Shown here in pieces: positions 46,758 through 57,119 of a stretch of DNA of 64,000 nt (the stretch's first letter is position 1; the number at the start of each line of letters is the position of its first letter). Source of the stretch: Pedobacter sp. MC2016-05 (GTDB lineage Bacteria; Bacteroidota; Bacteroidia; Sphingobacteriales; Sphingobacteriaceae). A program made the translations under genes and the position numbers. The notes under the pieces were generated by a model, which had not been told where the DNA came from, searched no databases, and saw nothing but the letters and a program-made list of their open reading frames with translations. The stretch spans positions 1 through 64,000 of the forward strand of contig NZ_JAPIVT010000013.1 in assembly GCF_026239735.1 (NCBI RefSeq), in the 5' to 3' direction.

Positions 46758-47492
46758 ATGAAATTAATCTTTTTAACGTTTCTTTTATCCATCAGTATAA
46801 TGGCCAATGCCCAAAACAATTTCAAAGCAACCCAAATTAAATTCGAACGAGTAGAAAAAGCCTACAACGAGAAATGGGGAACTTTAGAAAAATTCGTGAA
46901 AGCTGCTGATTTTGGCAATGATTTTTCCATGCTCATCAACGCCTATAAAGCCGAGGGAAAATTAGAAGTCTGGCTAAAATCTAAATCAGCCAAAAGCTAT
47001 TCTTTATTCAGGACTTACGATTTCTGTGCGCATTCTGGTACTCTTGGTCCGAAAGTTATAGAAGGGGATGGACAAACACCCGAAGGCTTTTATTTCATCA
47101 GTGTTTTTAATCCGATGAGTAATTTTCATCTATCGCTCGGGGTTAATTATCCAAATGCGGTTGACTTAGCCAGGACAGGCAAAAATAGAAAAACTGGCGG
47201 CGACATTTACATCCATGGCAATTGCGTAACCGTGGGTTGTATTCCGCTTACGGATGAAAAGATTAAAGAAGTTTATGTTTTAGGTGTGGAGGCAAGGAAT
47301 AACGGACAGGATAAAATTCCAGTTAATATTTATCCTTTTAAAATGACAAATGCCAATATGCAAAAGTATTCAGCTCAATTTCGTGCACAGCTTAGCTTTT
47401 GGAAAACCTTACAGCCAGGCTATTTAACTTTTGAGAAGCACAAAGATATGGCAGATGTTAAAGAAGTTAAAGGGAAGTATGTTTTAAGATAA
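46758..47492 (+). CDS. YkuD-family L,D-transpeptidase (exported)
   Basis: A 244-residue protein with a signal peptide (IFLTFLLSISIMANAQ). The L,D-transpeptidase domain has SLFRTYDFCAHSGTLGPKVI, then EGDGQTPEGFYFISV, and the active site IYIHGNCVTVGCIPLTDEKI, which is HGxxxSxGC with Ser replaced by Val and the catalytic Cys kept. This matches the YafK/ErfK-like murein L,D-transpeptidase group. YafK-type enzymes in E. coli also detach Braun's lipoprotein, so the activity may be ligation or cleavage. Confidence 0.88.
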   Translation: MKLIFLTFLLSISIMANAQNNFKATQIKFERVEKAYNEKWGTLEKFVKAADFGNDFSMLINAYKAEGKLEVWLKSKSAKSYSLFRTYDFCAHSGTLGPKVIEGDGQTPEGFYFISVFNPMSNFHLSLGVNYPNAVDLARTGKNRKTGGDIYIHGNCVTVGCIPLTDEKIKEVYVLGVEARNNGQDKIPVNIYPFKMTNANMQKYSAQFRAQLSFWKTLQPGYLTFEKHKDMADVKEVKGKYVLR

Positions 47493-47570
47493 AAGCTAAA
47501 AGGCGTAAGGCTTAAAGTAAAACCTACCTTAGGCCTATCAATATTTTTAATGGCTTCGGAAAAGAAAACC

Positions 47571-47671
47571 CGCTTGTTGGTCGAGATTTATAATCTCGAT
47601 CGATTGATTTATAGATTAGTGATCCATATTGTTCGATGATTGAAAAGACGGATTTCAAATCCCGACTAACG
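47571..47671. repeat. MITE-like repeat, copy 1
   Basis: About 100 bp from CGCTTGTTGGTCGAGATTT to GATTTCAAATCCCGACTAACG, with imperfect terminal inverted repeats (TTGGTCGAGATTT versus its TTAGTCGGGATTT partner). Copy 2 at 48008-48107 is about 80 percent identical by eye. The two copies flank a small membrane-protein gene in the same orientation. Confidence 0.75.
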
Positions 47672-47722
47672 AATACCAAACGGAAAATATTTGGTGAAAT
47701 AGATTTATTTGGCTTTTTGAAG

Positions 47723-48001
47723 TCAAAAACCTGTTTTAACTTGTTTTCTACGTTGAATTAAATAAGTTATGGCAAATGTAGTTCCGGCTACTATTATCCC
47801 ATCAGTTATAAAAGCTAAAACGATAAAATGATGTCTGCTGTCTGATGCAAAATATCTTTTACCGCCCGAATATTTATAAAAAGAGAAAGGGAAACCCATC
47901 AAGTTATTACCATCAGATGCACTATTAAAACTAAACGATAGTAGAAATATGAGTACGGTTACACCAAGACTAATTAAAATTCGTTTTCTCATAACCATCA
48001 T
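47723..48001 (-). CDS. small two-helix membrane protein
   Basis: A 92-residue hypothetical. Helix 1 is near the N-terminus (ILISLGVTVLIFLLSFSFN) and helix 2 near the C-terminus (FIVLAFITDGIIVAGTTFAI), with a polar loop containing FPFSFYKYSGGKRYFASDSR between. It ends in a basic tail (QRRKQVKTGF). I do not recognise a family. It is flanked by MITE-like repeats on both sides, and its start-codon region (about 30 bp) is duplicated beyond the right copy at 48108-48145. Confidence 0.55.
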   Translation of the reverse strand: MMVMRKRILISLGVTVLIFLLSFSFNSASDGNNLMGFPFSFYKYSGGKRYFASDSRHHFIVLAFITDGIIVAGTTFAITYLIQRRKQVKTGF

Positions 48002-48007
48002 AGAAAC

Positions 48008-48107
48008 GCTTGGTGGTCGAAATTTACAAGCTCGATCGATTGAATTATGGATTTGTAATCCATATTTTTAGATGATTAAAAGAGGGATTGCAAATCCCGA
48101 CTAGCGA
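48008..48107. repeat. MITE-like repeat, copy 2
   Basis: CGCTTGGTGGTCGAAATTT to GATTGCAAATCCCGACTAGCG, aligned along its whole length with copy 1. The bases either side are duplicated: GACTAATTAAAATTC followed by GTTTTCTCATAACCATCATA left of it (from 47978) and a near-identical piece right of it (48108-48145), as if insertion had copied the target. Confidence 0.75.
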
Positions 48108-48203
48108 GACTAATTAAAATTCTTTTTCTCATAGCCATCATATAAACTGTAAAAGGTGGAAGTAAACCCTCCACCTTAAACCTTTAAACCCTTTGCCTTT
48201 CTT

Positions 48204-48976
<773 letters not shown>

Positions 48977-49060
48977 ATATAATGTATAAAAATTTAAACT
49001 GTTGTAAAGTTAATACTTAAAACGAAATTGACTAATGACTTTCGATTTAAGACTAACGAC

Positions 49061-50137
49061 TTAAACCGCTGGCTCCTGTTGACTCAAACAATGAAAACTG
49101 CCTAAGCCCCAAATAATATCTACTGAATTGATGCCAATTACCCTTCTGTCCGGGAAACAACCTTGAATAATATCCAATGCTTTTTGGTCATTCACATCAT
49201 CGAAAATGGGAACAATTACAGCTGCATTTGCAATATAAAAATTAGCATAAGAAGCAGGCAATCGAGTATCCTCATAAATTACCGGCGATGGCATCGGAAG
49301 CTCCACAATGTTTAGCGAGCGACCATCTTTCAGTTTCATCGCCTTTAAAGCTTCCAGGTTTTCCTGCAACAGGAGATAGTTTTCATCCAGAGGATTGCTT
49401 TCTACAACCGTTAAAACAGTATCTTCATTCACGAAACGTGTGATATCATCAATATGACCGTCAGTATCATCGCCTACAATTCCATCACCTAACCATAAAA
49501 CCTGCTCCTGTCCATAATACTCAAGCAGGTATTTTTCTATCTGCTCTTTAGTTAAATGCCGATTGCGATTTTCGTTGAGCAAACAAGCCGTTGTGGTTAA
49601 AATGGTTCCTGCACCATTAAATTCTACTGAACCACCTTCCATTACGATATCAGGAATAAATAAAGGCAAATTGAAATGTTTAGCAATTTTGCTTGGCACT
49701 ACATCGTCCAAATCAAAAGGAGGATATTTTCCACCCCAGGCATTATAACCCCAATCTACTACCGCCTTTTCATTTCCATTAACCACAAATGCAGGTCCGT
49801 GGTCACGGCACCAGGCATCGTTCGTTTCATTGAAATAGAATTCAATCTGCGATAAATCTGCATCAAATTTTGTTAATTCAGCAACAGCAAAAGCTTTCAT
49901 TTCCTCGTCCTTAACATTTATACGAACTATTTCGCCTTTTGCCACAGCTTTAATGAATTCACAGTATGGCTTGTAAATCGTTTCGATTTTTCCCGGCCAA
50001 CTCGCCTCTTTATGCGGCCAGCTTAACCAGGTTGCTTCATGTTTCGCCCATTCGGCAGGAAAAACATAGCCCTGTTTTTTCGGAGAATAATCGAATTGAT
50101 TGATATTTAAATGTTCTTTCGGTGGGAAATTTGACAT
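49061..50137 (-). CDS. aguA: agmatine deiminase
   Basis: A 358-residue member of the agmatine deiminase / peptidylarginine-deiminase-like family. It converts agmatine to N-carbamoylputrescine plus ammonia. Features are FPAEWAKHEATWLSWPHKEA, TNDAWCRDHGPAFVVN, DIVMEGGSVEFNGAGTILTT, LGDGIVGDDTDGHIDDITRF and the C-terminal IWGLGSFHCLSQQEP, with the nucleophile Cys. Length fits. It is paired with the amidase gene at 50257, same strand, 119 bp upstream, giving the last two steps of the agmatine-to-putrescine route. Confidence 0.95.
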   Translation of the reverse strand: MSNFPPKEHLNINQFDYSPKKQGYVFPAEWAKHEATWLSWPHKEASWPGKIETIYKPYCEFIKAVAKGEIVRINVKDEEMKAFAVAELTKFDADLSQIEFYFNETNDAWCRDHGPAFVVNGNEKAVVDWGYNAWGGKYPPFDLDDVVPSKIAKHFNLPLFIPDIVMEGGSVEFNGAGTILTTTACLLNENRNRHLTKEQIEKYLLEYYGQEQVLWLGDGIVGDDTDGHIDDITRFVNEDTVLTVVESNPLDENYLLLQENLEALKAMKLKDGRSLNIVELPMPSPVIYEDTRLPASYANFYIANAAVIVPIFDDVNDQKALDIIQGCFPDRRVIGINSVDIIWGLGSFHCLSQQEPAV

Positions 50138-50157
50138 TTCGTTTTGTCTTATAAATT

Positions 50158-50218
50158 AGAGGTGTCACATTGAGCTTGTCGAAATGTTATGTCCATCGAC
50201 GGGCTCAGGATGACACCT
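50158..50218. repeat. palindromic intergenic repeat
   Basis: An imperfect inverted repeat: AGGTGTCACATTGAGCTTG then TCGAAATG, mirrored by CATCGACGGGCTCAGGATGA then CACCT. It is of a type scattered in Bacteroidota genomes (TGTCAtcCTGAGC...TCGA). It separates aguA from the amidase gene and could act as a hairpin in their transcript. Confidence 0.65.
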
Positions 50219-50256
50219 AGGAATATAGGTTAAGCTTTGGCCTCTAACCTTTCAGC

Positions 50257-51132
50257 TTAATCGTTATCAATATATCTTTTCGTAATCGGCTGATAAGAGT
50301 CAATTCTCCTATCTCTCAAAAACGGCCAGTGTTTACGCATGAAATCACTTTGATCTAAATCCAGTTCCACCACTTCGGTTTCTTCCTGATCATGTGAAGC
50401 CAAATAAAGCAGCTTACCTTGTGCGTTTGTTGCAAAACTTCCTCCCCAGAATTTCATTCTGCCTTCCTGCTCAAAACCAACACGATTTACACTCACAACA
50501 GGAACGCCATTAGCTACTGAATGCGAACGTTGAATGGTTTGCCATGCATTATATTGGTCTCTATTGGTTTCTTCATCCTGTGTTGTATCCCAACCAATTG
50601 CTGTTGGATAAAACATAATATCAGCGCCCATCAAAGCAGTAATCCGTGATGCTTCTGGGTACCATTGATCCCAACAAATCAAGATACCAATTTTGCCAAA
50701 CTTGGTTTCGAAAACCTTGTACCCTAAATCGCCTGGAGTAAAATAGAATTTTTCATAGTAAGCTGGATCATCAGGGATATGCATCTTACGGTATTTCCCC
50801 AAATATGAACCATCAGCATCCAAAACAGCGGTTGTATTGTGGTACAAACCTTCAGCACGTTTCTCAAATAAAGAAGCAATCACCACAACGCCAAGCTCCT
50901 TAGCCACCTCCTGTAAAGCATCAGTCGATGGTCCAGGAATTTTTTCAGCTAAATCGAAGTTGTCGTAATCTTCTACATCGCAGAAATATAAAGAAGTAAA
51001 AAGCTCTTGCAAGCATACGATTTGCGCACCTTTCGCGGCTGCCTCTCTTACTTTTACAATCGCTTTATCTAAATTTTCCTGCTTATCTTTAGTACAAGTC
51101 ATTTGTACCAAGCCAACTTTTACTTTCTTCAT
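50257..51132 (-). CDS. aguB: N-carbamoylputrescine amidase
   Basis: A 291-residue nitrilase-superfamily amidase. It hydrolyses N-carbamoylputrescine to putrescine, carbon dioxide and ammonia. The catalytic Glu is in AKGAQIVCLQELFTSLYFC, the Lys in YLGKYRKMHIPDDPAYYEKF and the Cys in KIGILICWDQWYPEASRI. RIDSYQPITKRYIDN near the end is typical. Its neighbour aguA makes the substrate, so the assignment is firm. Confidence 0.95.
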   Translation of the reverse strand: MKKVKVGLVQMTCTKDKQENLDKAIVKVREAAAKGAQIVCLQELFTSLYFCDVEDYDNFDLAEKIPGPSTDALQEVAKELGVVVIASLFEKRAEGLYHNTTAVLDADGSYLGKYRKMHIPDDPAYYEKFYFTPGDLGYKVFETKFGKIGILICWDQWYPEASRITALMGADIMFYPTAIGWDTTQDEETNRDQYNAWQTIQRSHSVANGVPVVSVNRVGFEQEGRMKFWGGSFATNAQGKLLYLASHDQEETEVVELDLDQSDFMRKHWPFLRDRRIDSYQPITKRYIDND

Positions 51133-51630
51133 TTCTTAAAATTATTGGATGAAAGAATGATAGAATGAATGAATTTGTAAAGCATTCAACCATTTCCCAA
51201 AGGGATGCCTTTGGCACAAAATTCCTTCACTCTAAATTAGGTTGCAAAGTTAATATTTTGTTTAAAAGTAGAAGGGCATAATTATGTAATTGTTTTCTGA
51301 AAAGCAGAGGCAGTATCGAAATCATCGTTGGTCGGGCTATCCGTTAAATCTTTTTTGTGATTGCTACACATTAACCTTGTCGAAGTGCAACAAAAAGGAT
51401 ATCACTCCTATCCCGTTTAGGTGGGGAATCTTTTGCTACTATCTTGGGTTGCATAGCGTGTAAATGTGGCTGAAGCCTTTAAAAATTCTACATTATTCAT
51501 GCAGCTAAAGCAGCCTGCAATGAACAGTCAATCTAATAGCCACATCGCATTACATTGCCGTTCGGCTTCAGCGAATGGATAATTAGAAAGGCCTCGATTT
51601 TCAGCGAGGCCTTTCACCTTTAAAATAAAA
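51133..51630. other. intergenic region with repeat fragments
   Basis: 498 bp without a gene. It contains an inverted pair TGGCTGAAGCC (about 51468) and GGCTTCAGC (about 51563), and a fragment ACCTTGTCGAAGTGCAACA at about 51370 that resembles the 50158 repeat family. A terminator sits at its left end relative to the SPFH gene. Confidence 0.4.
51586..51615 (-). terminator. terminator after SPFH gene
   Basis: GAAAGGCCTCG (51586-51596) pairs perfectly with CGAGGCCTTTC (51605-51615) across an 8-nt loop, 16 bp beyond the stop codon on the minus strand. On that strand it ends CTTTCTAATT. Confidence 0.75.
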
Positions 51631-53598
51631 TTAAGAATTAATGTTATCCCTTTTAGGTATCGGTTTTGTTTCTACAACTCCGGCAACCGCTATCACCTCT
51701 TTTCGTTGTTGCGGGTCCATTAGCTCCATTAACTTCAAGCCTAATAAACCATCCATTGCTGAGCCGCCATTATTACCCCCATTTCCACCAATCAACACAT
51801 CAGGAATTAGCTTTACATTACCTTTAGATAATTCTTCGGTAATTTTATAACGCGTAAAGTTTTCGCCACCCAAAGCCTTAACAGCTAATTCATAGGCTTC
51901 GGCCGTAGATTTACCGATAGCTAAAATTTTACCAGCTTCGGCTCCACCTGTTAAAGAAATTTGTTCAGCTTCTGCCGAAGCCCTTAACTTAATCGCTTCA
52001 GAATCTGCTTGCGCCCTTGCTTTTGTTGCTTCGGCTTCGGCATGTGCTCTCATTTTGGTTGCTTCTGCTTCTGCACCAACAGCTAATTTCACACCAGCTG
52101 CATCACCTTCCGATTTTTTAACCGTTGCACTTGCGGTACGCTCGGCAATCTCCACACTTTGTTGCGCCTTAACAATATCCTTTTGCATATCAGCAATAGC
52201 AGTTTCTTTTTCCATTCCCTGACGTGTTTCCTGTGCTTGCTTCTGGGTTTCATAAGTTACCTTTTGTTCTTCTGCAATTTTACGGTCAGTTAAGGTTTTC
52301 ATCAACGATTCTGGTGGAACAATGTCGCCAATCAGCGTATCAACTGCGTTTACATTATATTCATCAAGCACTTTTCGGATATGTTCTTTTGCAGATTCTT
52401 GACGCTCTTTACGCGTACTTAAGAAAGCGATCACATCGCTTCCCTGTGCCGAGTTACGGAAATAGTTACCAATAGTTGGTTCCAAAACCTGCGAAACCAA
52501 GTTTACCATGTTACCAAAACGGGCAATTACCTTTGGCGCTTCAGTTGTTGGAACGTGAATAATTTGAGCCACATCCAAATTGAAGGGAAAACCGTCTTTG
52601 GAACGTACTGTAATGGTAGATAAATTTTTATCCAAATTATGTGCTTCACTTCTTGCAGATGCCCAGTTTAAAACCAGGTTTGTTGTAGGCACTAATTCCA
52701 CTTTCATAATGTACTTGTTAATTGGATATTTACCTGGGCCAAGTGGTTCTAGCCAAACCCCTTTCGAACCTTTCCCAACAATGTTACCATGTTTAAAATC
52801 GGCACCGGTTAAATCGTTTCCATCGGTACCAATAAAGGAGATCACCACGCCTACATAGCCAATCGCGATTTCAGTCATCGGAATTTCCTCCAATTGAATA
52901 GCCCAAGGATTAAGGTTGTAAGAACCTGCCAAAATTACTTGTGGCTGTAAACCCCTATTTCCTCCAGCTTTTATAAAATTATCAAAGTTCTGGAAATTGT
53001 TATGTCCTTCTACTAATTTACCAGCAATCTGGTTGGCTTCAATCGGCAAACCATCAAGTGTTGTTACAATACCTACCATACTTTCCTGAATACGAATCAT
53101 ATCGGTAACCGAAACTTGAAAAAGCATCGTGTTGATACGATAAGAGCCAGAAGTGATGTACGAAGTCTGCCGACCTCGCTGCCCGCCGTTCTCCAGGAAC
53201 TTTACAGCATCCTGAAAATTATCAGATTCTACTCTTTGTCCGAGGATATTTCCGGTGGGAATTTCCGAACCATCTTTGGCCATGATTAAACCAATTTTAC
53301 CTTCTGGAATGATGGTAAATTGTTCCATAGTTACGCTGTACTGCCAAAACCACATTCCAAAATATAATCCAGGCGCTAATGTTTTACCCTGGAAACCCGC
53401 TTCGCCTTTTACGGCAATGATGCGCCCGTCGGGCAGTTCTCTGTCTGAACCAAATAGCACGAATTTTTTGGTAATTAACCCGATTCTATCTTCGGGAACA
53501 ATGACCATCCCAAATAAGAAACGCAAAATGTATTTGTATAAAACGATGCACAACAGTGCCACTAAAACCCACCAGTAATTAGAAATGAGCGCTTCCAT
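51631..53598 (-). CDS. flotillin-like SPFH protein with duplicated N-terminal module
   Basis: A 655-residue membrane-anchored protein. The N-terminal hydrophobic segment is NYWWVLVALLCIVLYKYILR. Two similar ~70-residue modules follow (residues ~97-165 and ~170-240), both with xVGxIxxxDGxxIxxxxIxG, NFQ, GGxRGxQ, and GSYxxN. The SPFH/band-7 domain covers ~245-430 (TTNLVLNWASARSEAHNLDK, VPTTEAPKVIARFGNMVNLV). A long Ala/Glu/Lys coiled coil follows (EAEATKMRAHAEAEATKARA), ending with a Gly-rich segment. Such proteins organise membrane microdomains; the duplicated module is not in classical flotillins. Confidence 0.88.
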   Translation of the reverse strand: MEALISNYWWVLVALLCIVLYKYILRFLFGMVIVPEDRIGLITKKFVLFGSDRELPDGRIIAVKGEAGFQGKTLAPGLYFGMWFWQYSVTMEQFTIIPEGKIGLIMAKDGSEIPTGNILGQRVESDNFQDAVKFLENGGQRGRQTSYITSGSYRINTMLFQVSVTDMIRIQESMVGIVTTLDGLPIEANQIAGKLVEGHNNFQNFDNFIKAGGNRGLQPQVILAGSYNLNPWAIQLEEIPMTEIAIGYVGVVISFIGTDGNDLTGADFKHGNIVGKGSKGVWLEPLGPGKYPINKYIMKVELVPTTNLVLNWASARSEAHNLDKNLSTITVRSKDGFPFNLDVAQIIHVPTTEAPKVIARFGNMVNLVSQVLEPTIGNYFRNSAQGSDVIAFLSTRKERQESAKEHIRKVLDEYNVNAVDTLIGDIVPPESLMKTLTDRKIAEEQKVTYETQKQAQETRQGMEKETAIADMQKDIVKAQQSVEIAERTASATVKKSEGDAAGVKLAVGAEAEATKMRAHAEAEATKARAQADSEAIKLRASAEAEQISLTGGAEAGKILAIGKSTAEAYELAVKALGGENFTRYKITEELSKGNVKLIPDVLIGGNGGNNGGSAMDGLLGLKLMELMDPQQRKEVIAVAGVVETKPIPKRDNINS

Positions 53599-54125
53599 AA
53601 TAATATGTATTTTCTATTTTTTCTGTTGATAAACCATTTATCAGCTAGCATATTGTTATCAAAAGGAGTGCACTATTTGCAAAAAACACTCAATCCGAGA
53701 ATATATATTTCTTTCCATTTTAAGGGCTCAGATCTGATTTGAGATAGTGCATTGATAAAATACCACCTGAACTTGACATTTCGGAAAATGACCGAATAGA
53801 CAAAAGAAAAAGAGTCAAAAATTAAGGTTTAGATATGGAGTGATTTGTTCCAATGAAAACCTGGCAGAACTTAAATTTTTCTTACTTTAAGCTGTCCTAT
53901 TTCAGACCTTGTGATTTGACTAATAAAATAGACAGTTTACTTTTGTTGGGGGTTACGTATTTACTTAAGTAAGATAAACCCGATTGAATGGATGCCATTT
54001 TTTTTCTAAATGGCAGCAACAAAAGCGGGGCTGATATAGCCAAAAGTGCAGAACATTGCTTTTCAAAAAAATCGAAGCAGATGGAATTTAGTATACACAG
54101 ATGCTTTTAAGATTTCGCAATTTAA
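53599..54125. other. 527-bp intergenic region
   Basis: AT-rich upstream region of the SPFH gene. I see no coding frame of quality, no RNA gene and no strong hairpin. Confidence 0.4.
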
Positions 54126-54344
54126 TTACACTCCTATCTCTTCCCTGTACTCCTGTTGTAACTCGAAAAGGCATTTAGCGCATAAACAACCATCGTATAA
54201 CTCGGAGATGTATTGAACTTCGTTAATGCTCAATTGCACCACGCTACACTGACATTTAGTGTATGAGTTTGCCTTGCATTCAATAGCCGTTCCGCATCTT
54301 TCGCAGGGAATGATTTCGTGTTTGCTATGTTTTTGGGTGTTCAT
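54126..54344 (-). CDS. cysteine-rich CWC-family small protein
   Basis: A 72-residue protein starting at ATG 54344 (MNTQKHSKHEIIPCERCGTA). The pattern CERCG, ECKANSYTKCQCSVVQLS, then GCLCAKCLFELQQE fits the cysteine-rich CWC family, probably zinc-binding. The longer frame back to 54467 runs through a repetitive intergenic stretch (ATGAACTATTGACCACTGAA type) and is not used. The function is unknown. Confidence 0.75.
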   Translation of the reverse strand: MNTQKHSKHEIIPCERCGTAIECKANSYTKCQCSVVQLSINEVQYISELYDGCLCAKCLFELQQEYREEIGV

Positions 54345-54553
54345 TGGTTCAGTGGTCAATAGTTCATTGGTATTTGGCGCATTACAGTAATGAACCATTG
54401 ACAGATGAACTATTAAACTAAAAACCAAAAGTAAGGACAAAAAATAAGGTTTTGAGCGTTTGCCCAAAACCTTACGATATTATTAGATTCATTATCCTGA
54501 ACTTATTTCAGGAAATATTCAAACAGATGCTGAAATAAATTCAGCAAGACGAT
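54345..54553. repeat. intergenic repeats between nrdA and CWC gene
   Basis: Two types: an inverted AATGAACTATTGACC-like pair at about 54350-54415, and TCCTGAACTTATTTCAGGA then GCTGAAATAAATTCAGC at 54495-54546, each able to fold on itself. The latter is a dispersed Bacteroidota repeat. Confidence 0.5.
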
Positions 54554-54560
54554 CGTTTTA

Positions 54561-54590
54561 AAAGTCCCCCTTAGGGGATTTAGGGGTTTA
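54561..54590 (+). repeat. G/C-rich repeat overlapping nrdA stop
   Basis: Plus strand AAAGTCCCCCTTAGGGGATT then TAGGGGTTTA, the inverted partner of 48947-48976. Its last bases (TTA) are the complement of the nrdA stop codon TAA. Confidence 0.7.
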
Positions 54591-56972
54591 ACCTGAACAG
54601 CTAATGCAGCCTTCTTCCATTGAACAAACTGGTCCGTCAACGATTTCTTCTGCAACCTGGTCTTGAGTCATTTCAGCAGGAATAACTGCTTCAATTGCTT
54701 TACCACCTTGGTTCTCTACAGTAAATTTAACTGCTTGAGATGCTGCTTGAGTACGTAAGTAATACATACCAGTTTTCAAACCTTTCTCCCATGCATAGAA
54801 GTGCATTGAAGTTAATTTCGAAGTATTTGGTGCATTTACGAACAAGTTCAATGATTGTGATTGACAGATATATGCGCCACGATCTGCAGCCATATCGATG
54901 ATGTTACGCATCTTGATCTCCCAAACAGTTTTGTACAATTCTTTAATATAATCAGGAATAGCAGCAATACCTTGGATTGAACCGTTAGCCAATATGATTT
55001 GGTTTTTCATATCGTTGTTCCACAAACCTAGGGCTACTAAGTCTTTCAATAAGTGTTTGTTCACCACTACGAACTCTCCACTTAATACACGGCGGGTGTA
55101 AATGTTAGAAGTATATGGCTCGAAACATTCGTTGTTACCTAGAATTTGAGAAGTAGATGCTGTTGGCATTGGCGCAACCAATAAAGAGTTGTATACACCA
55201 TCTTTAACTACTTTCTTGCGTAAAGCATCCCAATCCCATCTTCCGCTATCTGGTGTTACGTTCCATAAATCAAATTGGAATTTACCTTTTGATAATGGCG
55301 AACCTTCAAAAGTTTGGTAAGGGCCGTGTTTCACCGCTAAATCGTTAGAAGCTGTCATCGATGCGAAATAAATCGTTTCGAAAATATCTTTGTTTAAACG
55401 TTTTGCCTCATCACTTTCGAAAGGTAAACGCAATAAAATAAACGCATCGGCTAAACCTTGAACACCTAAACCAACCGGACGGTGACGCATGTTTGAATTT
55501 TCAGCTTCTTGCACCGGGTAATAGTTATGGTCGATGATTTTATTCAGGTTTAAAGTAGCCTGATAAGTTACATCGTATAATTTTTGGTGATCGAAAGCGC
55601 CATTGATTACAAAACGTGGTAAAGCTAATGATGCCAGGTTACAAACCGCAACCTCATCTTTAGAAGTGTACTCAATAATCTCCGTACATAAGTTAGAAGA
55701 CTTGATTGTACCGAGGTTTTGTTGGTTAGATTTGCTGTTCGCTGCATCTTTAAACAACATATAAGGTGTACCTGTCTCAATTTGAGAATCTAAAATAGCA
55801 AACCAAAGTTCTTGAGCTTTAATCGTTTTACGTCCACGGCCTTCAGCTTCATATTTCGCATAAAGATCTTCAAATTCTTTACCAAAACAATCTGCTAAAC
55901 CTGGAGCTTCGTGTGGGCAGAATAATGTCCAATCACCATTGTCTTTAACACGTTGCATAAACAAATCGTTAATCCAAAGCGCATAGAATAAATCACGGGC
56001 GCGCATTTCTTCTTTACCGTGGTTTTTACGTAAGTCTAAGAATTCGAAAACATCTGCATGCCATGGTTCTAAATAAATAGCGAAAGCACCTTTACGTTTA
56101 CCTCCACCCTGATCTACATAACGGGCAGTATCGTTAAATACACGTAACATTGGAATGATACCGTTACTCGTACCATTTGTACCGCCAATATATGAACCTG
56201 TTGCACGGATGTTGTGGATGCTTAAACCAATACCACCAGCACTTTGAGAAATTTTAGCGGTTTGTTTTAATGTATCATAAATCCCCTCGATGCTGTCATC
56301 TTGCATAGTTAACAAGAAACATGAAGACATTTGGGGTTTAGGTGTAGCGGCGTTGAATAAAGTTGGAGTAGCATGTGTAAACCAACGCTCACTCATTAAG
56401 TTATACGTTTTAATTGCACTCTCAATATCCTCTTTATGGATACCAACAGAAACACGCATGAATAAGTGTTGCGGACGCTCAACAATTTTACCGTTCACTT
56501 TTAAAAGGTATGATTTTTCCAGCGTTTTGAAACCGAAATAGTCGAAACCAAAATCACGGTCGTAAATGATAGAGCTATCTAAAATATCTTTGTTTTTTTC
56601 GATAATTTCGTACACATCATCAGCGATAAGCGGAGCCGCTTTCTGCGCTTTCGGGTCGAAATATTCGTACAACATTTTCATCGTACCCGAGAATGACTTG
56701 GTAGTGTTCTTATGCAAGTTAGAAACCGCGATACGCGAAGCTAACAAAGCATAATCAGGATGTTTCGTAGTCAACGATGCGGCAGTTTCCGCAGCAAGGT
56801 TATCCAACTCTGATGTAGTTACACCATCATATAAACCTTCGATTACCTTTTTGGCAACATCGATTGGGTCTACAAGGTCTGAATTTAAACTATAACACAG
56901 CTTTTGAATACGGGCTGTGATTTTGTCAAATTGCACCGCCTCTTTGCGGCCATCTCTTTTTAGTACGAACAT
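54588..56972 (-). CDS. nrdA: ribonucleoside-diphosphate reductase large subunit
   Basis: A 794-residue class Ia R1. It reduces ribonucleotides to deoxyribonucleotides with NrdB. The N-terminal ATP-cone (residues 1-90: [20 protein letters not shown]) gives allosteric control. Active-site Cys is in [36 protein letters not shown] and [19 protein letters not shown] are loop motifs. The catalytic NLCTEIIEY region and [20 protein letters not shown] follow. The C-terminal redox pair is in [12 protein letters not shown]. It lies downstream of nrdB on the same strand. Confidence 0.96.
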   Translation of the reverse strand: MFVLKRDGRKEAVQFDKITARIQKLCYSLNSDLVDPIDVAKKVIEGLYDGVTTSELDNLAAETAASLTTKHPDYALLASRIAVSNLHKNTTKSFSGTMKMLYEYFDPKAQKAAPLIADDVYEIIEKNKDILDSSIIYDRDFGFDYFGFKTLEKSYLLKVNGKIVERPQHLFMRVSVGIHKEDIESAIKTYNLMSERWFTHATPTLFNAATPKPQMSSCFLLTMQDDSIEGIYDTLKQTAKISQSAGGIGLSIHNIRATGSYIGGTNGTSNGIIPMLRVFNDTARYVDQGGGKRKGAFAIYLEPWHADVFEFLDLRKNHGKEEMRARDLFYALWINDLFMQRVKDNGDWTLFCPHEAPGLADCFGKEFEDLYAKYEAEGRGRKTIKAQELWFAILDSQIETGTPYMLFKDAANSKSNQQNLGTIKSSNLCTEIIEYTSKDEVAVCNLASLALPRFVINGAFDHQKLYDVTYQATLNLNKIIDHNYYPVQEAENSNMRHRPVGLGVQGLADAFILLRLPFESDEAKRLNKDIFETIYFASMTASNDLAVKHGPYQTFEGSPLSKGKFQFDLWNVTPDSGRWDWDALRKKVVKDGVYNSLLVAPMPTASTSQILGNNECFEPYTSNIYTRRVLSGEFVVVNKHLLKDLVALGLWNNDMKNQIILANGSIQGIAAIPDYIKELYKTVWEIKMRNIIDMAADRGAYICQSQSLNLFVNAPNTSKLTSMHFYAWEKGLKTGMYYLRTQAASQAVKFTVENQGGKAIEAVIPAEMTQDQVAEEIVDGPVCSMEEGCISCSG

Positions 56973-57119
56973 AATTTATGAGATTTTTCTTTAATGATTG
57001 AATGAGTGAGTTTTGAATGAGTGATTTTCTTATCAACCTTTCGAACCAACTCGTAATGTTTTATTTATTTTTCCGAATGATAAAAGAGCATTCTATCATT
57101 CTTTAATTCAAAATTTTAA

